61,467 nucleotides of DNA from Phycisphaerales bacterium UBA1161 (GCA_002311745.1 DBZL01000024.1:1-61467); one strand, 5' to 3'; shown: positions 1 through 8,896, numbered from the stretch's first letter. Numbers and translations are program-made. The notes: generated by a model not told the origin, from the letters alone.

Positions 1-556
1 ACCAGTCCACCTACACACGCTTTAAGCCCAGTGATTCCGCCTAACGCTTGGCACCTCTGTCTTACCGCGGCTGCTGGCACAGAGTTAGCCGTGCCTTCCT
101 CTGGGGTTGATCAGAACTTTCTAACCCCTGACAGGAGTTTACATCCCGAAGGACTTCGTCCTCCACGCGGCGTCGCTCCGTCACACTTGCGTGCATTGCG
201 GAAGATTCGTTACTGCAGCCCCCCGTAGGAGTCTGGGCAGTGTCTCAGTCCCAATGTGGCCGGTCAACCTCTCAGTCCGGCTACGCGTCGTCGCCTTGGT
301 AGGCCGTTACCCTACCAACTAGCTGATACGATATCGCCCGCTCCCAAGGCGGTTGCCCTTTGAGATCCTCTTCATGCGAAAAGGATATGTCATCCGGTAT
401 TACCTGCCCTTTCGGGCAGCTATCCCAGACTTTGGGGTACGTTAGCGATACATTACTCACCCGTCCGCCACTGTCGCCTTGCGGCGACCGTACGACTTGC
501 ATGTCTTAGCCACGCCGCCAGCGTTCAGGCTGAGCCAGGATCAAACTCTTCAATTA
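1..556 (-). rRNA. rrs: 16S ribosomal RNA, 5' part (cut by window edge)
   Basis: Read on the minus strand, the sequence contains the universal 16S landmarks. The 5' start AGAGTTTGATCCTGGCTCAG lies near 531-550, the CCTACGGG...GGC..GCAG block around 212-230, and the 530-loop GTGCCAGC.GCCGCGGTAA at about 62-88. The rest of the gene lies outside the left edge. The 5' end is placed at about 556 by comparison with the E. coli AATTGAAGAG start. The region complementary to probe EUB338 has two mismatches to the standard bacterial form. The post-530 stretch (TTAGGCGGAATCACTGGGCTTAAAGCG, positions 1-60, read in pieces) resembles planctomycete 16S. Small ORFs overlapping this region are not genes. Confidence 0.98.
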
Positions 557-593
557 AATTTCTTGGCACGTTTTCCTCCTGATGCCCGGCGTA

Positions 594-635
594 CCCTTCG
601 ACTAGCTCAGGGCAAGCCCTTCGCTGGCTCAGGGC
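594..635. repeat. tandem pair of CCCTTCG...CTCAGGGC hairpin units in the 16S leader
   Basis: Two near-identical 19-20 nt units lie at 594-613 and 617-635. Each has CCCT/AGGG complementary ends, so each can form a small hairpin. They sit about 40-80 nt upstream of the mature 16S 5' end in the transcribed leader. The function is unknown. They could be part of the pre-16S processing region or a dispersed repeat family. Confidence 0.55.
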
Positions 636-971
636 AGGGGCCGAGACTGACACTTTCGGAAATCGTGTTTGTCCTCGAAATGAGTTTGTCCAAACCTCTC
701 AAACAAAAACAGACTTGAAAGGCTGTTACTGCCCACCGATCGGCTAGGATCGATGGGTCAGTCGGGTCCCTCAAACAAGCAGACCCGATGCAAGGCTCAA
801 ACATCTTCGTTGGCTTACTCAAAATTGATCTCGTGAGGGCAAGCCCTCACGTAGGAAGATCACTTTGCGTGCACCACAAGGATGTTTGAGATCGAACTTC
901 AATCTCGCCCGGATCACGCTGTACACCAGCGCTTCCAGGCTCACATCCTCGCGGCTGTCCGACTATTCACT

Positions 972-982
972 TGTCAAAGAGC
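972..982 (-). promoter_or_regulatory. boxA-like antitermination element of the rRNA leader
   Basis: The minus strand reads GCTCTTTGACA followed by AGTGAATAG. This is the classic rRNA-leader boxA form (GCTCTTTrACA) recognised by NusB/S10 in antitermination complexes. It lies about 420 nt upstream of the 16S 5' end and downstream of the predicted promoter. The identification is by motif only. Confidence 0.6.
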
Positions 983-1068
983 GTTCTCATAAATACCTGC
1001 CGATGAACAACTTTGGGCAGGTTTCGCTTCGACCGTCGCGGGATTGCTCCGGTGCGACGGGGAGGCAG

Positions 1069-1096
1069 ATCGTATCGACAGTTGCCTTCTTGTCAA
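1069..1096 (-). promoter_or_regulatory. candidate rRNA operon promoter
   Basis: On the minus strand a perfect -35 TTGACA (1096-1091) is followed, after 16 nt, by a -10 TACGAT (1074-1069). The predicted start near 1062 gives a leader of about 500 nt containing the boxA element. No other region between 557 and 1336 shows a comparable pair, and no coding region is supported in that gap. Confidence 0.5.
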
Positions 1097-1336
1097 TCGG
1101 CTGTCGCGAGATTTTCGGATCGTCGCGGCGGCCGATGGGCCGTCCCGAGCAGGACGAAAAAGCCCCAATAGGCGGAACTCGCCCGGGCATTTTCATCCGA
1201 CTTTTGACGGTTGCTTGCGGCAACAGGCGGCACGGGGCTTTCTGCTGCAGTTTCAGTCACCACAGCCAACCCCTGCCGGGGGAGAGGCGACCATCTCAGT
1301 CCAGAAGACTAATTATCGCATTTAACTACCGAACAG

Positions 1337-2371
1337 TCAAGTTATTTCCCCTTTTGCACGCCCGCGGCGGCGCCTCCTGGGGAGCAGCGCGACAACCCCC
1401 GCGGAGAGCAAAGCCAGGGAGGATGGCTCGGGGACGACGAGGACGTTCAGGCTTTTATCCTTGCTGATGATCGGTGAGCCGCCGGGGGCAATAGCAAGAT
1501 CCCACTCGAACGCCCAGGTGACGGCGCCTGGCCCAAGCGGACCCGCAAAAAAGGGGGGACCGAGAACCACCGGACCCCCGCCGTTTAGTTTGGCCAGCGT
1601 CGCGCCAAGAGGCGCGACTTCGCCATGGTCCGCGCCGGGGGTCACGACGGTTTCGCTCAAAGCGGAGGTGGAATCGAATTGATAGGCATCGTTGTACTTG
1701 CCAACCACATTGGTTCCGAGTTGGACAGTATCGTTGCTGGCGCCTTCCAGGTTGAAGTACGAATATTCGTAGAAATGGAAGGGCAGGGCGGTTCCGGAAA
1801 GATTGACGATTTTAATCGCCTCGCCGAGGTCGGCGTTGGCATATTGGCCGGCGGGCCGGACGGTGCCGCCGGTCAAAGTGTAATCGATGCTGACGCTGAA
1901 ATTGCCTGGGCTGGTGTAGGTCGCGGTTGCCTCATTGGTTCCGCTTGTCGTGATCAATGGAGCGCTGATCGTGTCGATCGAGTGGAGGGGAGCACCGCCG
2001 ATGCCGTACCAAAACCACTGTTGCTGAAGTTGGTTTTGGCCCTGGACAGCCCAGTAAAACATCCCAGCTTGCGCGGTGGGGTCGACCAGCGCCGTGGAGT
2101 TGCCGCTCGTCAGGGTAACCTGGGCATCCGATGGCGCGGGCATTGCCAACAATGCCAGAGCGACCGTCGCCAATTGAAGCAGGAGCATCCGCCAGCGGTT
2201 TGGGTCGGTGGGCCGGCCCGGAAAATTCGCGTCGTGTGTTGCGTGATTGTCTGCCGCTGGCCTTGATGAAAGTTTTACCGAGCCGCCCGTCCAATGGCGG
2301 AGCATCAGCAGACCACTGGCCGCCCCCAGCCCGCGCATTGAACCGAACAATCCTCCGTGCATCCGCGACAT
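1337..2371 (-). CDS. PEP-CTERM sorting domain protein
   Basis: A 344-residue exported protein of unknown function. The start chosen is the ATG preceded by AAAGGGGAGAG. A longer upstream reading frame has no ribosome site. The first about 60 residues are polar, followed by a hydrophobic signal-like segment (MLLLQLATVALALLAM) ending near PSDA. The translocation signal is therefore unusually internal, and the real start could be the methionine just before it. The middle is a Ser/Thr/Gly-rich beta-type domain with no motif I recognise. The C-terminus is a clear PEP-CTERM tripartite signal: VPEPSS, a hydrophobic helix, then an RRRRRGR cluster, which exosortase/EpsH cleaves. Two other PEP-CTERM proteins occur at 36055 and 60296. 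Alone on the minus strand, it is probably monocistronic. Confidence 0.85.
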   Translation of the reverse strand: MSRMHGGLFGSMRGLGAASGLLMLRHWTGGSVKLSSRPAADNHATHDANFPGRPTDPNRWRMLLLQLATVALALLAMPAPSDAQVTLTSGNSTALVDPTAQAGMFYWAVQGQNQLQQQWFWYGIGGAPLHSIDTISAPLITTSGTNEATATYTSPGNFSVSIDYTLTGGTVRPAGQYANADLGEAIKIVNLSGTALPFHFYEYSYFNLEGASNDTVQLGTNVVGKYNDAYQFDSTSALSETVVTPGADHGEVAPLGATLAKLNGGGPVVLGPPFFAGPLGPGAVTWAFEWDLAIAPGGSPIISKDKSLNVLVVPEPSSLALLSAGVVALLPRRRRRGRAKGEIT

Positions 2372-2783
2372 GATCTCTCCCCTTTCGCCATGAATGAAAA
2401 GTGAAATCCCGACACGCACAGCCCACGGCAATTCCGTTGTTCTTCTATCACTCAAAAATTGCAGGAACAACGATATTCTCGGACGAAACTGGCGCGCCCA
2501 GAATCCACCTGCGTCAAAAACCGGTTGTTTCAAACAGCCGCCCCGGTCCGCGCGATGCTCGCGAACAATCTTGAGTCCTTCCGAAACTTTCAAGAGCGTA
2601 GATGGCGTGCGGTCGGGGACGTCGGCGCCTTTTTCCGCGTTTGCGAAATCATGTTCGTAAAAAACGCCACAAAAAATTTTTTGACGGCAACGAGATAGAA
2701 AGCCCGTGGGAAAGGTTTTTCATCCGGGAAATGGAACACGCTCTAGAAGGGGGGAGCGGTGTCGCTGGTCGTTGAGCTTCCGT
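2372..2783. other. intergenic region, no gene seen
   Basis: About 410 nt separate the PEP-CTERM gene from the Der tail. It contains a CGGTTGTTT/AAACAGCCG imperfect hairpin near 2521-2540 and an AAAAAATTTTTT tract near 2672-2684. No supported coding region or RNA gene is visible. It presumably holds the PEP-CTERM gene promoter. Confidence 0.5.
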
Positions 2784-2855
2784 TTAGCGCGAGGGTTCGC
2801 GGCCCGGGAGCTCGTCTAATTCTTCGTCGGTTGTTTCATCCAGCGATTTGCCCAT
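2784..2855 (-). pseudogene. displaced copy of the Der C-terminal acidic tail (23-codon ORF)
   Basis: Just downstream of der, in another frame, an ATG-started ORF encodes a 23-residue acidic peptide beginning MGKSLDETTDEELDEL. The last residues of Der itself read GKSLDGTDEQQSDL, so the same tail is present twice in tandem. At DNA level the TCGTCGGTT and TCCAGCGA.TTGCC blocks recur at 2824-2850 and 2910-2935. This looks like a short tandem duplication that moved the original tail out of frame. It could also be a translated micro-ORF, but no convincing ribosome site is present. Confidence 0.4.
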
Positions 2856-2884
2856 CGTGCGCCCCGCCTTGCCGGCGGGTCTGT

Positions 2885-4306
2885 TCAACCCAAATCCGAT
2901 TGTTGCTCGTCGGTTCCGTCCAGCGACTTGCCGGGCCGGCCCTGGCGGCCACGGACCAGCAGGCGCATCGGCACCTCGGGGTACGGCAGCAATTCGCGAA
3001 AACGATTGATCATGAACCGCTGGTACGAATCGTTCAGATATTTCGGATGGTTCACGAACAGCACGATGGTCGGCGGCGCCACGTCCGTTTGCGTCGCGTA
3101 ATAAATCCGCGCCAGGCGGCCGCTGGGCGTGCTGGGATGTTTCTCCTCCAGGATCTGTCTGACCACGCGATTGAGTTGCCCCGTCGTCAAACGCGTGTTG
3201 GATTGAGCGAACAGGTGCTGGGCCTTGTCTAAAACCACCTGGACGTTCTTGCCTTCCTTGGCCGTGATAAACGCGATGGGCGCATAATCCACAAAGGGCA
3301 GCTCGGCATCCAGGTACTGCCGGAATTCCTCCATGAGATGAACGTCGTCGACCGGCTTGCCATCCCGCTCGATTTTTTCCCGCGCTACATCCCACTTGTT
3401 GACCACCAGCAGGACCGGCTTGAACTGCTCGGCGATGTATCGGCCCAGCTTCTTGTCCGGCTCGCTGATGGGCGTTGCGGCGTCGATGAGCATCAGCACC
3501 ACGTCCGCCCGGCGGATCGAGCGCTGGGCGCGGTGGAAACTGTAGAACTCGATGTCGCGGGCAACCATCTGCCGCTTCTTTCGCACCCCGGCGGTGTCGA
3601 TCACGATCAGCGTCTTGCCCTCTTTTTCCAGGCGCACGTCGATGCTGTCGCGGGTGGTGCCGGGCGTTTCGGCCACGATCACGCGGTCGGCGTCCCCCTC
3701 GTACAGGGCCGCGATGGCGTTGACCAGCGTGCTCTTGCCGGCGTTGCGTTTGCCGACGATCGCCACGAGCATCGCCGGCTGCGGCATTTCCCGCGGCGCC
3801 TGCGACAGATCGACGTTCTTGGCGATGGCGTCGATCACCTGGTCGAGATTCCGCAGGTGGAGGGCGGAGACGCCGATGGGCGTGCCAAATCCCAACCGGG
3901 CAAAATCCCCCAGGGCAACATCCGACTTGGGGCCATCCGCCTTGTTGGCCACCAGGACGGTCTTGATCCCGCGTTTGCGCAGCAGGGCGGCGATCTCCGC
4001 GTCGCCCGTCGTCAGCCCGGATTGGCAATCCACCACCAGCAGCACCAGGTCCGCCTGAGCCATCGCCAGGTCGATCTGATGGCGGATGTGGTCCGTCAAT
4101 TGGTCCGCATCGACAAAGCCAAAACCGCCGGTGTCCACCAGCTCCACGTAATGCTGCCCGATCTGCAGGGGTGTGGAGACGCGGTCGCGCGTCACGCCGG
4201 GTGAGTCCTGCACGATGCTGATGCGGCGCCCGGCCAGGCCGTTGAGCAGGCAGCTTTTGCCGACGTTGGGGCGGCCGACGATGGCGATCATGGGCAGTTG
4301 CGGCAT
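2885..4306 (-). CDS. der: ribosome biogenesis GTPase Der (EngA)
   Basis: 473 residues. Two tandem GTPase domains and a C-terminal KH-like domain match the EngA architecture, needed for 50S subunit maturation. The first G1 loop GRPNVGKS is at residues 11-18, with DTGG and NKAD following. The second G1 GKRNAGKS is at about 187, with DTAGVRKKRQM and VNKWD after it. The second domain also has the TPGTTRDSI switch I. The C-terminal tail GKSLDGTDEQQSDLG is acidic and has a near copy directly downstream. No clear Shine-Dalgarno is present. A TAAAAT hexamer lies 12 nt upstream of the ATG, suggesting a very short leader. It is transcribed divergently from the CBS gene. Confidence 0.97.
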   Translation of the reverse strand: MPQLPMIAIVGRPNVGKSCLLNGLAGRRISIVQDSPGVTRDRVSTPLQIGQHYVELVDTGGFGFVDADQLTDHIRHQIDLAMAQADLVLLVVDCQSGLTTGDAEIAALLRKRGIKTVLVANKADGPKSDVALGDFARLGFGTPIGVSALHLRNLDQVIDAIAKNVDLSQAPREMPQPAMLVAIVGKRNAGKSTLVNAIAALYEGDADRVIVAETPGTTRDSIDVRLEKEGKTLIVIDTAGVRKKRQMVARDIEFYSFHRAQRSIRRADVVLMLIDAATPISEPDKKLGRYIAEQFKPVLLVVNKWDVAREKIERDGKPVDDVHLMEEFRQYLDAELPFVDYAPIAFITAKEGKNVQVVLDKAQHLFAQSNTRLTTGQLNRVVRQILEEKHPSTPSGRLARIYYATQTDVAPPTIVLFVNHPKYLNDSYQRFMINRFRELLPYPEVPMRLLVRGRQGRPGKSLDGTDEQQSDLG

Positions 4307-4398
4307 AGGGGAATTGGGATTTTATTCACAATGTTGCCTGCGGTCGATTCGCAGCCTACAGAAGAGAGGAGCTTCGCGGCGACAACAAGGAGTCGTTG

Positions 4399-4836
4399 AT
4401 GCCCACAGTTGCCGATCTTCTGGCCGTCAAGGGTTCGCGGATCTACAGCATTTCGCCCACCGCAACGGTTCTGGAGGCGGTGCGGCGGATGAACCAGCAT
4501 CGGGTCGGCGCCCTGGTGGTGATGTGCGAAGGCCGCATCGTCGGCATGTTCACCGAACGCGACGTGCTGCGCCGCGTCATGGCGAAAATGCGTCTTCCGG
4601 AGGAGATTTCGGTGGCTCAAGTCATGACCACCGAGGTGATCTGCTGTCCGCCCCACACGGACGTGGAAGAGGCCAGTGGCGTGATGCAGCGGAAGCGCAT
4701 CCGCCACTTGCCGGTCTGTGATGCCGATGGGAAGCTGCACGGGCTGATTTCCATCGGCGATCTGAACGCCTTCTACGCCCACGCCCAGCGAAAGACCGTC
4801 GAGCAACTGACCGAATACATCTACGGCCGTGCATGA
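4399..4836 (+). CDS. CBS domain-pair protein
   Basis: 145 residues made almost entirely of two CBS domains (about 5-65 and 72-135), which usually bind adenine nucleotides and act as energy or ligand sensors. The typical pattern is visible: VGALVVMCEGRIVGMFTERDVLRRV in the first repeat and a matching LPVCDADGKLHGLISIGDL in the second. ATG 4399 is chosen because AAGGAG (4387-4392) lies 6 nt upstream. There is no fused effector domain, so its partner is unknown. Standalone CBS pairs of this length are common. It is divergent from der with about 90 nt between. Confidence 0.93.
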   Translation: MPTVADLLAVKGSRIYSISPTATVLEAVRRMNQHRVGALVVMCEGRIVGMFTERDVLRRVMAKMRLPEEISVAQVMTTEVICCPPHTDVEEASGVMQRKRIRHLPVCDADGKLHGLISIGDLNAFYAHAQRKTVEQLTEYIYGRA

Positions 4837-4863
4837 ATCATTCCTAAGTTACTACAAATAAAA

Positions 4864-4898
4864 AACTTGCCGGCACGTTTGCGCGCCACCGGCAAGTT
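4864..4898 (-). terminator. intrinsic terminator of the Gfo/Idh gene
   Basis: A perfect 10-bp stem (AACTTGCCGG at 4864-4873 with CCGGCAAGTT at 4889-4898) has a 15-nt loop. On the minus strand it runs straight into TTTTTATTTG. That orientation fits termination of the oxidoreductase gene ending at 5029. On the plus strand no T-run follows. Confidence 0.75.
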
Positions 4899-5028
4899 CT
4901 CGCGTAGGAGGAGAAAAAAGTGAGTACATCGTTTAAACCCGCCAGCCGGCCAAAAGTTTCAGGGCCCGCTCGCGAATTTAAATTCTCAATTCTCCCTCCG
5001 TTTGCTGGGTGGCATCGAGGCGTGTGGA

Positions 5029-6087
5029 TTACTTCACGTCGACGGGTGCGCCGTTTTTGCGGACCGACCGGTACATGGCATGGACGATGGCCACGGCCTT
5101 GCGCGACTCCGGGCCCGAGGTTTCGGCTTCCTGGCCATTCTCCCAAGCCTGGTAGATGTGCAGCAGGTTTTGGCCGTGCAGGTCCTGGGTGACATCGGTG
5201 GGGTTCTTGCCTCCGCCGCTATTTTTCGCCAGGGCCGGGCTGAGTTGCTCGAGCAACGGCTTGTCTTGCGGCTGTTCTTCCTTGAACTCGAATCGCTTCA
5301 GCCCGTTTTCGCTGATGGCGGTGCCGAACTCGCCGCCCACTTCCAATCGCGTCGGCGATCCGGGAAACATCGCCGTCGTGGCCAGGTAACTGCCAAAGGC
5401 GCCGTTCTCGAACTGCAGGGCGCAGCTCAGGGTGTCTTCCACTTCGATGCTGGCGTGGATGCGGCTGGAGGCGAAAGCGCAGACGGTCTTGACCGGCCCG
5501 ACGATCCACTGCATGAGGTCCAACTGGTGTACGCCCTGGTTCATGACAGCGCCGCCTCCGTCCAGTTTCCAGGTGCCGCGCCATCCGCCGGCCTGGTAAT
5601 ACTTGTCCGGCCGATACCAGGGCGTGAACGATCCCGCCCACGCCAGCCGGCCGAATCGACCCTGCGCCACCGCGTCGCGGATGGCTCGATTGGCCGGGTT
5701 CCAGCGATTCTGAAAAATCCCCGCCAGTTTCACGCCGTATTTCCGGGCGGCTTGCACCATCTGATCGACTCTATCCGGGTGGATTTCCATCGGCTTTTCC
5801 ACGATCACGTTTTTCCCTTGCCGCATGGCAAGCTGGGCCTGCTCCAGGTGCTGGCCGCTGGGCGTGCACAGGTGCACCGAGTCGATCTGCTCCTTGGCGA
5901 ACATTTCCTCCATGTCGCCGTAGACCGGCGCGGTGACATTGCACTTTTCCATGGCGGCCTTGGTCCTGTTCGGATCGTTGTCGCACACCGCCACGAGCCG
6001 GCAATGGGGAAGCTGCGGTATCATCCGCACGTGCCATTCGCCGATCATTCCCGTTCCGATCACCGCACAGCGCCATTCACGCGACAT
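5029..6087 (-). CDS. Gfo/Idh/MocA family NAD(P)-dependent oxidoreductase
   Basis: 352 residues. The N-terminal Rossmann fold has VIGTGMIGEWHVRM, then VAVCDND at the end of the second strand and VIVEKPM, the EKP motif typical of this family. The C-terminal alpha/beta dimerisation domain follows (GGGAVMNQGVHQLDLMQW, with the catalytic-type histidine). Such enzymes oxidise or epimerise sugars and inositols. The substrate cannot be read from sequence, and planctomycetes carry many paralogues. No Tat signal is seen, so it is cytoplasmic. AAGGAG lies 6 nt before the ATG. It has its own terminator at 4864-4898. Confidence 0.93.
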   Translation of the reverse strand: MSREWRCAVIGTGMIGEWHVRMIPQLPHCRLVAVCDNDPNRTKAAMEKCNVTAPVYGDMEEMFAKEQIDSVHLCTPSGQHLEQAQLAMRQGKNVIVEKPMEIHPDRVDQMVQAARKYGVKLAGIFQNRWNPANRAIRDAVAQGRFGRLAWAGSFTPWYRPDKYYQAGGWRGTWKLDGGGAVMNQGVHQLDLMQWIVGPVKTVCAFASSRIHASIEVEDTLSCALQFENGAFGSYLATTAMFPGSPTRLEVGGEFGTAISENGLKRFEFKEEQPQDKPLLEQLSPALAKNSGGGKNPTDVTQDLHGQNLLHIYQAWENGQEAETSGPESRKAVAIVHAMYRSVRKNGAPVDVK

Positions 6088-6258
6088 GAAATACTCCTTG
6101 GGCGAATGCTAGAATATTGCCTCTGCCGGCACAAGAAGCCCACAGAACCCGCATTTTCACGGGGGGGGCCGCGACCGTGGCGCCCTTGCCGTGGCTTTGC
6201 CCCTTTCCATGGAGGCCGCCTTGGCCATAATGAGGGACGTCGTACGAGGAATCGCCTT

Positions 6259-7146
6259 ATGGGTCCAACCAACGTTGCCCTAGTCAAGCTGTATCAAGCC
6301 GATCAGAAGCTGCGCCAAGCGCAGGCCCGCCTGGATGCGGTCAGCAAGAACGTCCGCATCCAGGAGCGCAAGACCGCCGAGATTTCCGAGCGCCTGCGTT
6401 TGGGCCAAGCCAAGCTCCGGGAGCAGCAGAGCCAAGCCGCCCAGCTCGACCTGGACGTCAAGACCCGCGACGCCCACATCGACCGCCTGCGCACCCAGCA
6501 GCAGAACGCCAAGACCAATCGCGAATACCAAACCTTTCTGGTCGAGATCAACACCGAGAAGGTGGATAAGGCCAAGATGGAGGATCAGCTTCTGGCGGCG
6601 CTGGAGGCGATCGAAAAACTGGGCGCCGAGACGGCCGAGCTGGGCAGATCGCTGGAGGCGGAGAACGCGAAGCTGGTGGAGATGCAGGGTGAGATTGGCC
6701 AGCGGGTGGCGCAGTTGCAGAGGGAGATCGAGGCGTTGCATCCCGGTCGGCGGGCCACCGCCGAGGCCGTCCCGCCGCGGGCCCGCGACGCCTACGAGCG
6801 TCTGGCGGAAAGATACGACACCGACGCGATGGCGGCGATCGCCAAGCCGGATCGTCGCCGCGAGGAGTACGTCTGCACCGCCTGCAACATGGACCTGGTG
6901 ACGGACATTTACAACAAGTTGCACTCACGGGACGAGTTGGTCTTTTGTCCCAGTTGCCGGCGGATTTTGTACATTCCGGATGACCTGCCCGTGGAGCTGG
7001 CGGTGCACAAGGTCAAGGAGAGGAAAGAGCCGCATCCCAAGTCGAACCTGAAGGCGGCGATCGGGCGGCAAACCTCGGCCCAGGACGTGGTCAAATCCGT
7101 GACCGTTGAAGACGATCCGGCCCCCGCGCCGCCGCACGACACCTAG
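6259..7146 (+). CDS. coiled-coil C4-type zinc ribbon protein (COG1579/CT398-like)
   Basis: 295 residues. An N-terminal long antiparallel coiled coil (about 5-170, rich in Q/E/K/A heptads) is followed by a zinc ribbon with CTAC and CPSC knuckles around residues 215-235, then a basic tail. This is the COG1579 layout, proteins proposed to bind nucleic acids or act as scaffolds. The frame is open far upstream, but that stretch is the antisense of the oxidoreductase gene. ATG 6259 with GAGGA 8 nt upstream is the real start. The next gene (UspA) begins 34 nt downstream and may be co-transcribed. Confidence 0.88.
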   Translation: MGPTNVALVKLYQADQKLRQAQARLDAVSKNVRIQERKTAEISERLRLGQAKLREQQSQAAQLDLDVKTRDAHIDRLRTQQQNAKTNREYQTFLVEINTEKVDKAKMEDQLLAALEAIEKLGAETAELGRSLEAENAKLVEMQGEIGQRVAQLQREIEALHPGRRATAEAVPPRARDAYERLAERYDTDAMAAIAKPDRRREEYVCTACNMDLVTDIYNKLHSRDELVFCPSCRRILYIPDDLPVELAVHKVKERKEPHPKSNLKAAIGRQTSAQDVVKSVTVEDDPAPAPPHDT

Positions 7147-7180
7147 GAAAGCGTCTCGCCGCTCGAAAGGCCAGGGCGCG

Positions 7181-7600
7181 ATGTACGGCAAAATCCTCAT
7201 CACGCTGGACACGACGCCGACGGACCGGGCCATTCTGGACCACGTGCGTCCGCTGGCGCGGCTGCTGGGCAGCCGCATCGTGCTGTTGCACGTGGCCGAC
7301 GGCTGGGCCGCCCGCACCTACGGTCCCGATGCCGTCAGCGACGAAGTGCAGGAAGACCGCGCCTATTTGGAACGCATCCGCGCCGAACTGGCCGCCGAGG
7401 GACTCAAGGTCGAAGCCAAACTCGCCTACGGCGATCCCGTGACCGAGATCGTCCGCTGGGTCGAGCAGGAGGGGTGTGATCTGATCGCCATGAGCACGCA
7501 CGGCCATCGGTTCCTCAGCGATTTGATTCACGGGATCACGGCCAGCCGGGTGCAGCATCGCGTTGAGGTGCCGGTTTTGCTCTTGCGCGCTCGCACGTAA
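7181..7600 (+). CDS. universal stress protein UspA family
   Basis: 139 residues, one Usp domain. It opens with MYGKILITLDTTPTDRAIL, has ILLHVADGW after the second strand and ends with the nucleotide-binding-loop region MSTHGHRFLSDLIHGITASRV and VPVLLLR. The glycine-rich ATP loop departs from the strict GxxGxxxxxxxxxG(S/T) form, so nucleotide binding is uncertain. The start is placed at ATG 7181. A longer frame exists but overlaps the preceding gene and lacks homology. It is probably in an operon with the zinc ribbon protein. Confidence 0.9.
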   Translation: MYGKILITLDTTPTDRAILDHVRPLARLLGSRIVLLHVADGWAARTYGPDAVSDEVQEDRAYLERIRAELAAEGLKVEAKLAYGDPVTEIVRWVEQEGCDLIAMSTHGHRFLSDLIHGITASRVQHRVEVPVLLLRART

Positions 7601-7715
7601 GGACAGGACAAAACGGCGCGGGTCGGCTTTCGCTGGCGGCTGTCCAGACGTCACTGGTTGATCCATGCCAGCGTCTCTATAGTACCATGCGACTTAAGAA
7701 AAAGCGGAACGCTCT

Positions 7716-8840
7716 ATGACCGCGTTGAACAAAGGCCGCGCCGGCGCCAACGACCTCCAAGCCCAGCGCAATGACGCCGACAATCGCGCCGCCGACAACC
7801 AGGCGCCTCCGCAGCCCGTGCATCGCCGCCCGGCCCTGGTCCTCGGTCTGATCGCGGCCGCCCTCGTCGTGCTCCTGGTCGTCTTGGTGTATTGGTGGCA
7901 ATCCCGCAAGTACGAATCCACGGACGACGCGTTCATCGACGGGCACGTGGTGGCCATCAGTCCCCAGGTCTCCGCCATGGTCAAGCAGGTTTACGTCGAC
8001 GACAACAGCGTCGTGAAAAAGGGCGATTTGCTGGTGGAGTTGGACCAGCGCGATTTCCAGGCGGCGCTGACGCAAGCGCAGGGCAATTTGGCCGCGTCCG
8101 GGGGCAAGTTGCAGGAGGCCACCGCCCAGGTGGACGTGGCCAACGCCGACGTCGGCCAGGCCGAGGCGGAGTTGGCCGTCGCCCAGACCAACGCCCAGAA
8201 CGCTGATCAGGATTTTCAGCGATTTCTGGGTCTGGATGAGCGGGCGCGTTCCAAGCAGCAGATGGACAACGCCACCGCCGCCCAGAAATCCACCGCCGCC
8301 CAGGTGCAACAGGCCAGGGCCAAGCTCACCGCCGCCAAGGCCAAGGTGATCCACGCACAAATGGCTCTGCAAACCGCCCAGGGGGATCTGCAGACCGCAC
8401 GCGGGGCGCTGCAGCAGGCCAAGAACAATCTCGATTATTGCACGATCCGCGCCGCGGTCGACGGGCTGGTCACGCACAAGAACGTCGAGCTTGGCATGTA
8501 CGTGCAGGTGGACCAGCCGCTGCTGGCCCTCGTGCCCACCGACGTGTGGGTCACCGCCAATTTCAAGGAGACGCAGCTCGATCACATCTGGCCGGGGCAG
8601 GCGGTGGACATTTCCGTGGATGCCTATCCCGGCCGCAAGCTGCGCGGAAAGGTGCAGAGCATCCAGAACGGCACGGGCGCACGCTTCTCCCTTCTTCCGC
8701 CGGAAAACGCCACCGGCAATTACGTCAAGGTCGTGCAGCGCGTGCCGGTCAAGATCGTCCTGGATCCGGGGCAGAACGATGACCTGAATCATCTGCTGGT
8801 CCCCGGCATGTCCGTGGACCCCGAAGTGAAAGTCAAGTAG
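7716..8840 (+). CDS. EmrA/HlyD-type membrane fusion protein
   Basis: 374 residues. A single N-terminal transmembrane segment (about 28-52) is followed by the family hallmark STDDAFIDGHVVAISPQVSAMV, half-lipoyl motifs, a long alpha-hairpin coiled coil (about 110-235) and the beta-barrel segment around YCTIRAAVDGLVTHKNVELG. It should bridge an inner-membrane transporter to an outer-membrane channel in tripartite efflux. The channel gene follows 56 nt downstream, but no MFS or ABC pump gene is adjacent, so the third component must be encoded elsewhere. An alternative is a VceA/AaeA-type subunit. Confidence 0.92.
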   Translation: MTALNKGRAGANDLQAQRNDADNRAADNQAPPQPVHRRPALVLGLIAAALVVLLVVLVYWWQSRKYESTDDAFIDGHVVAISPQVSAMVKQVYVDDNSVVKKGDLLVELDQRDFQAALTQAQGNLAASGGKLQEATAQVDVANADVGQAEAELAVAQTNAQNADQDFQRFLGLDERARSKQQMDNATAAQKSTAAQVQQARAKLTAAKAKVIHAQMALQTAQGDLQTARGALQQAKNNLDYCTIRAAVDGLVTHKNVELGMYVQVDQPLLALVPTDVWVTANFKETQLDHIWPGQAVDISVDAYPGRKLRGKVQSIQNGTGARFSLLPPENATGNYVKVVQRVPVKIVLDPGQNDDLNHLLVPGMSVDPEVKVK

Positions 8841-8896
8841 CGGTGCGCCACAAGATCGTGGGCGTATGCATGCCTCGTCATCAGCGGGAGAGACTC

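Noticed and set aside
865..1467. 200-codon plus-strand open frame in the rRNA leader region
   Set aside because: Low-complexity composition, no ribosome site, overlaps the predicted rRNA promoter and boxA.
5002..6258. Long plus-strand extension upstream of the zinc ribbon gene
   Set aside because: It is the antisense of the Gfo/Idh gene. The coiled-coil protein starts at 6259 with a ribosome site.
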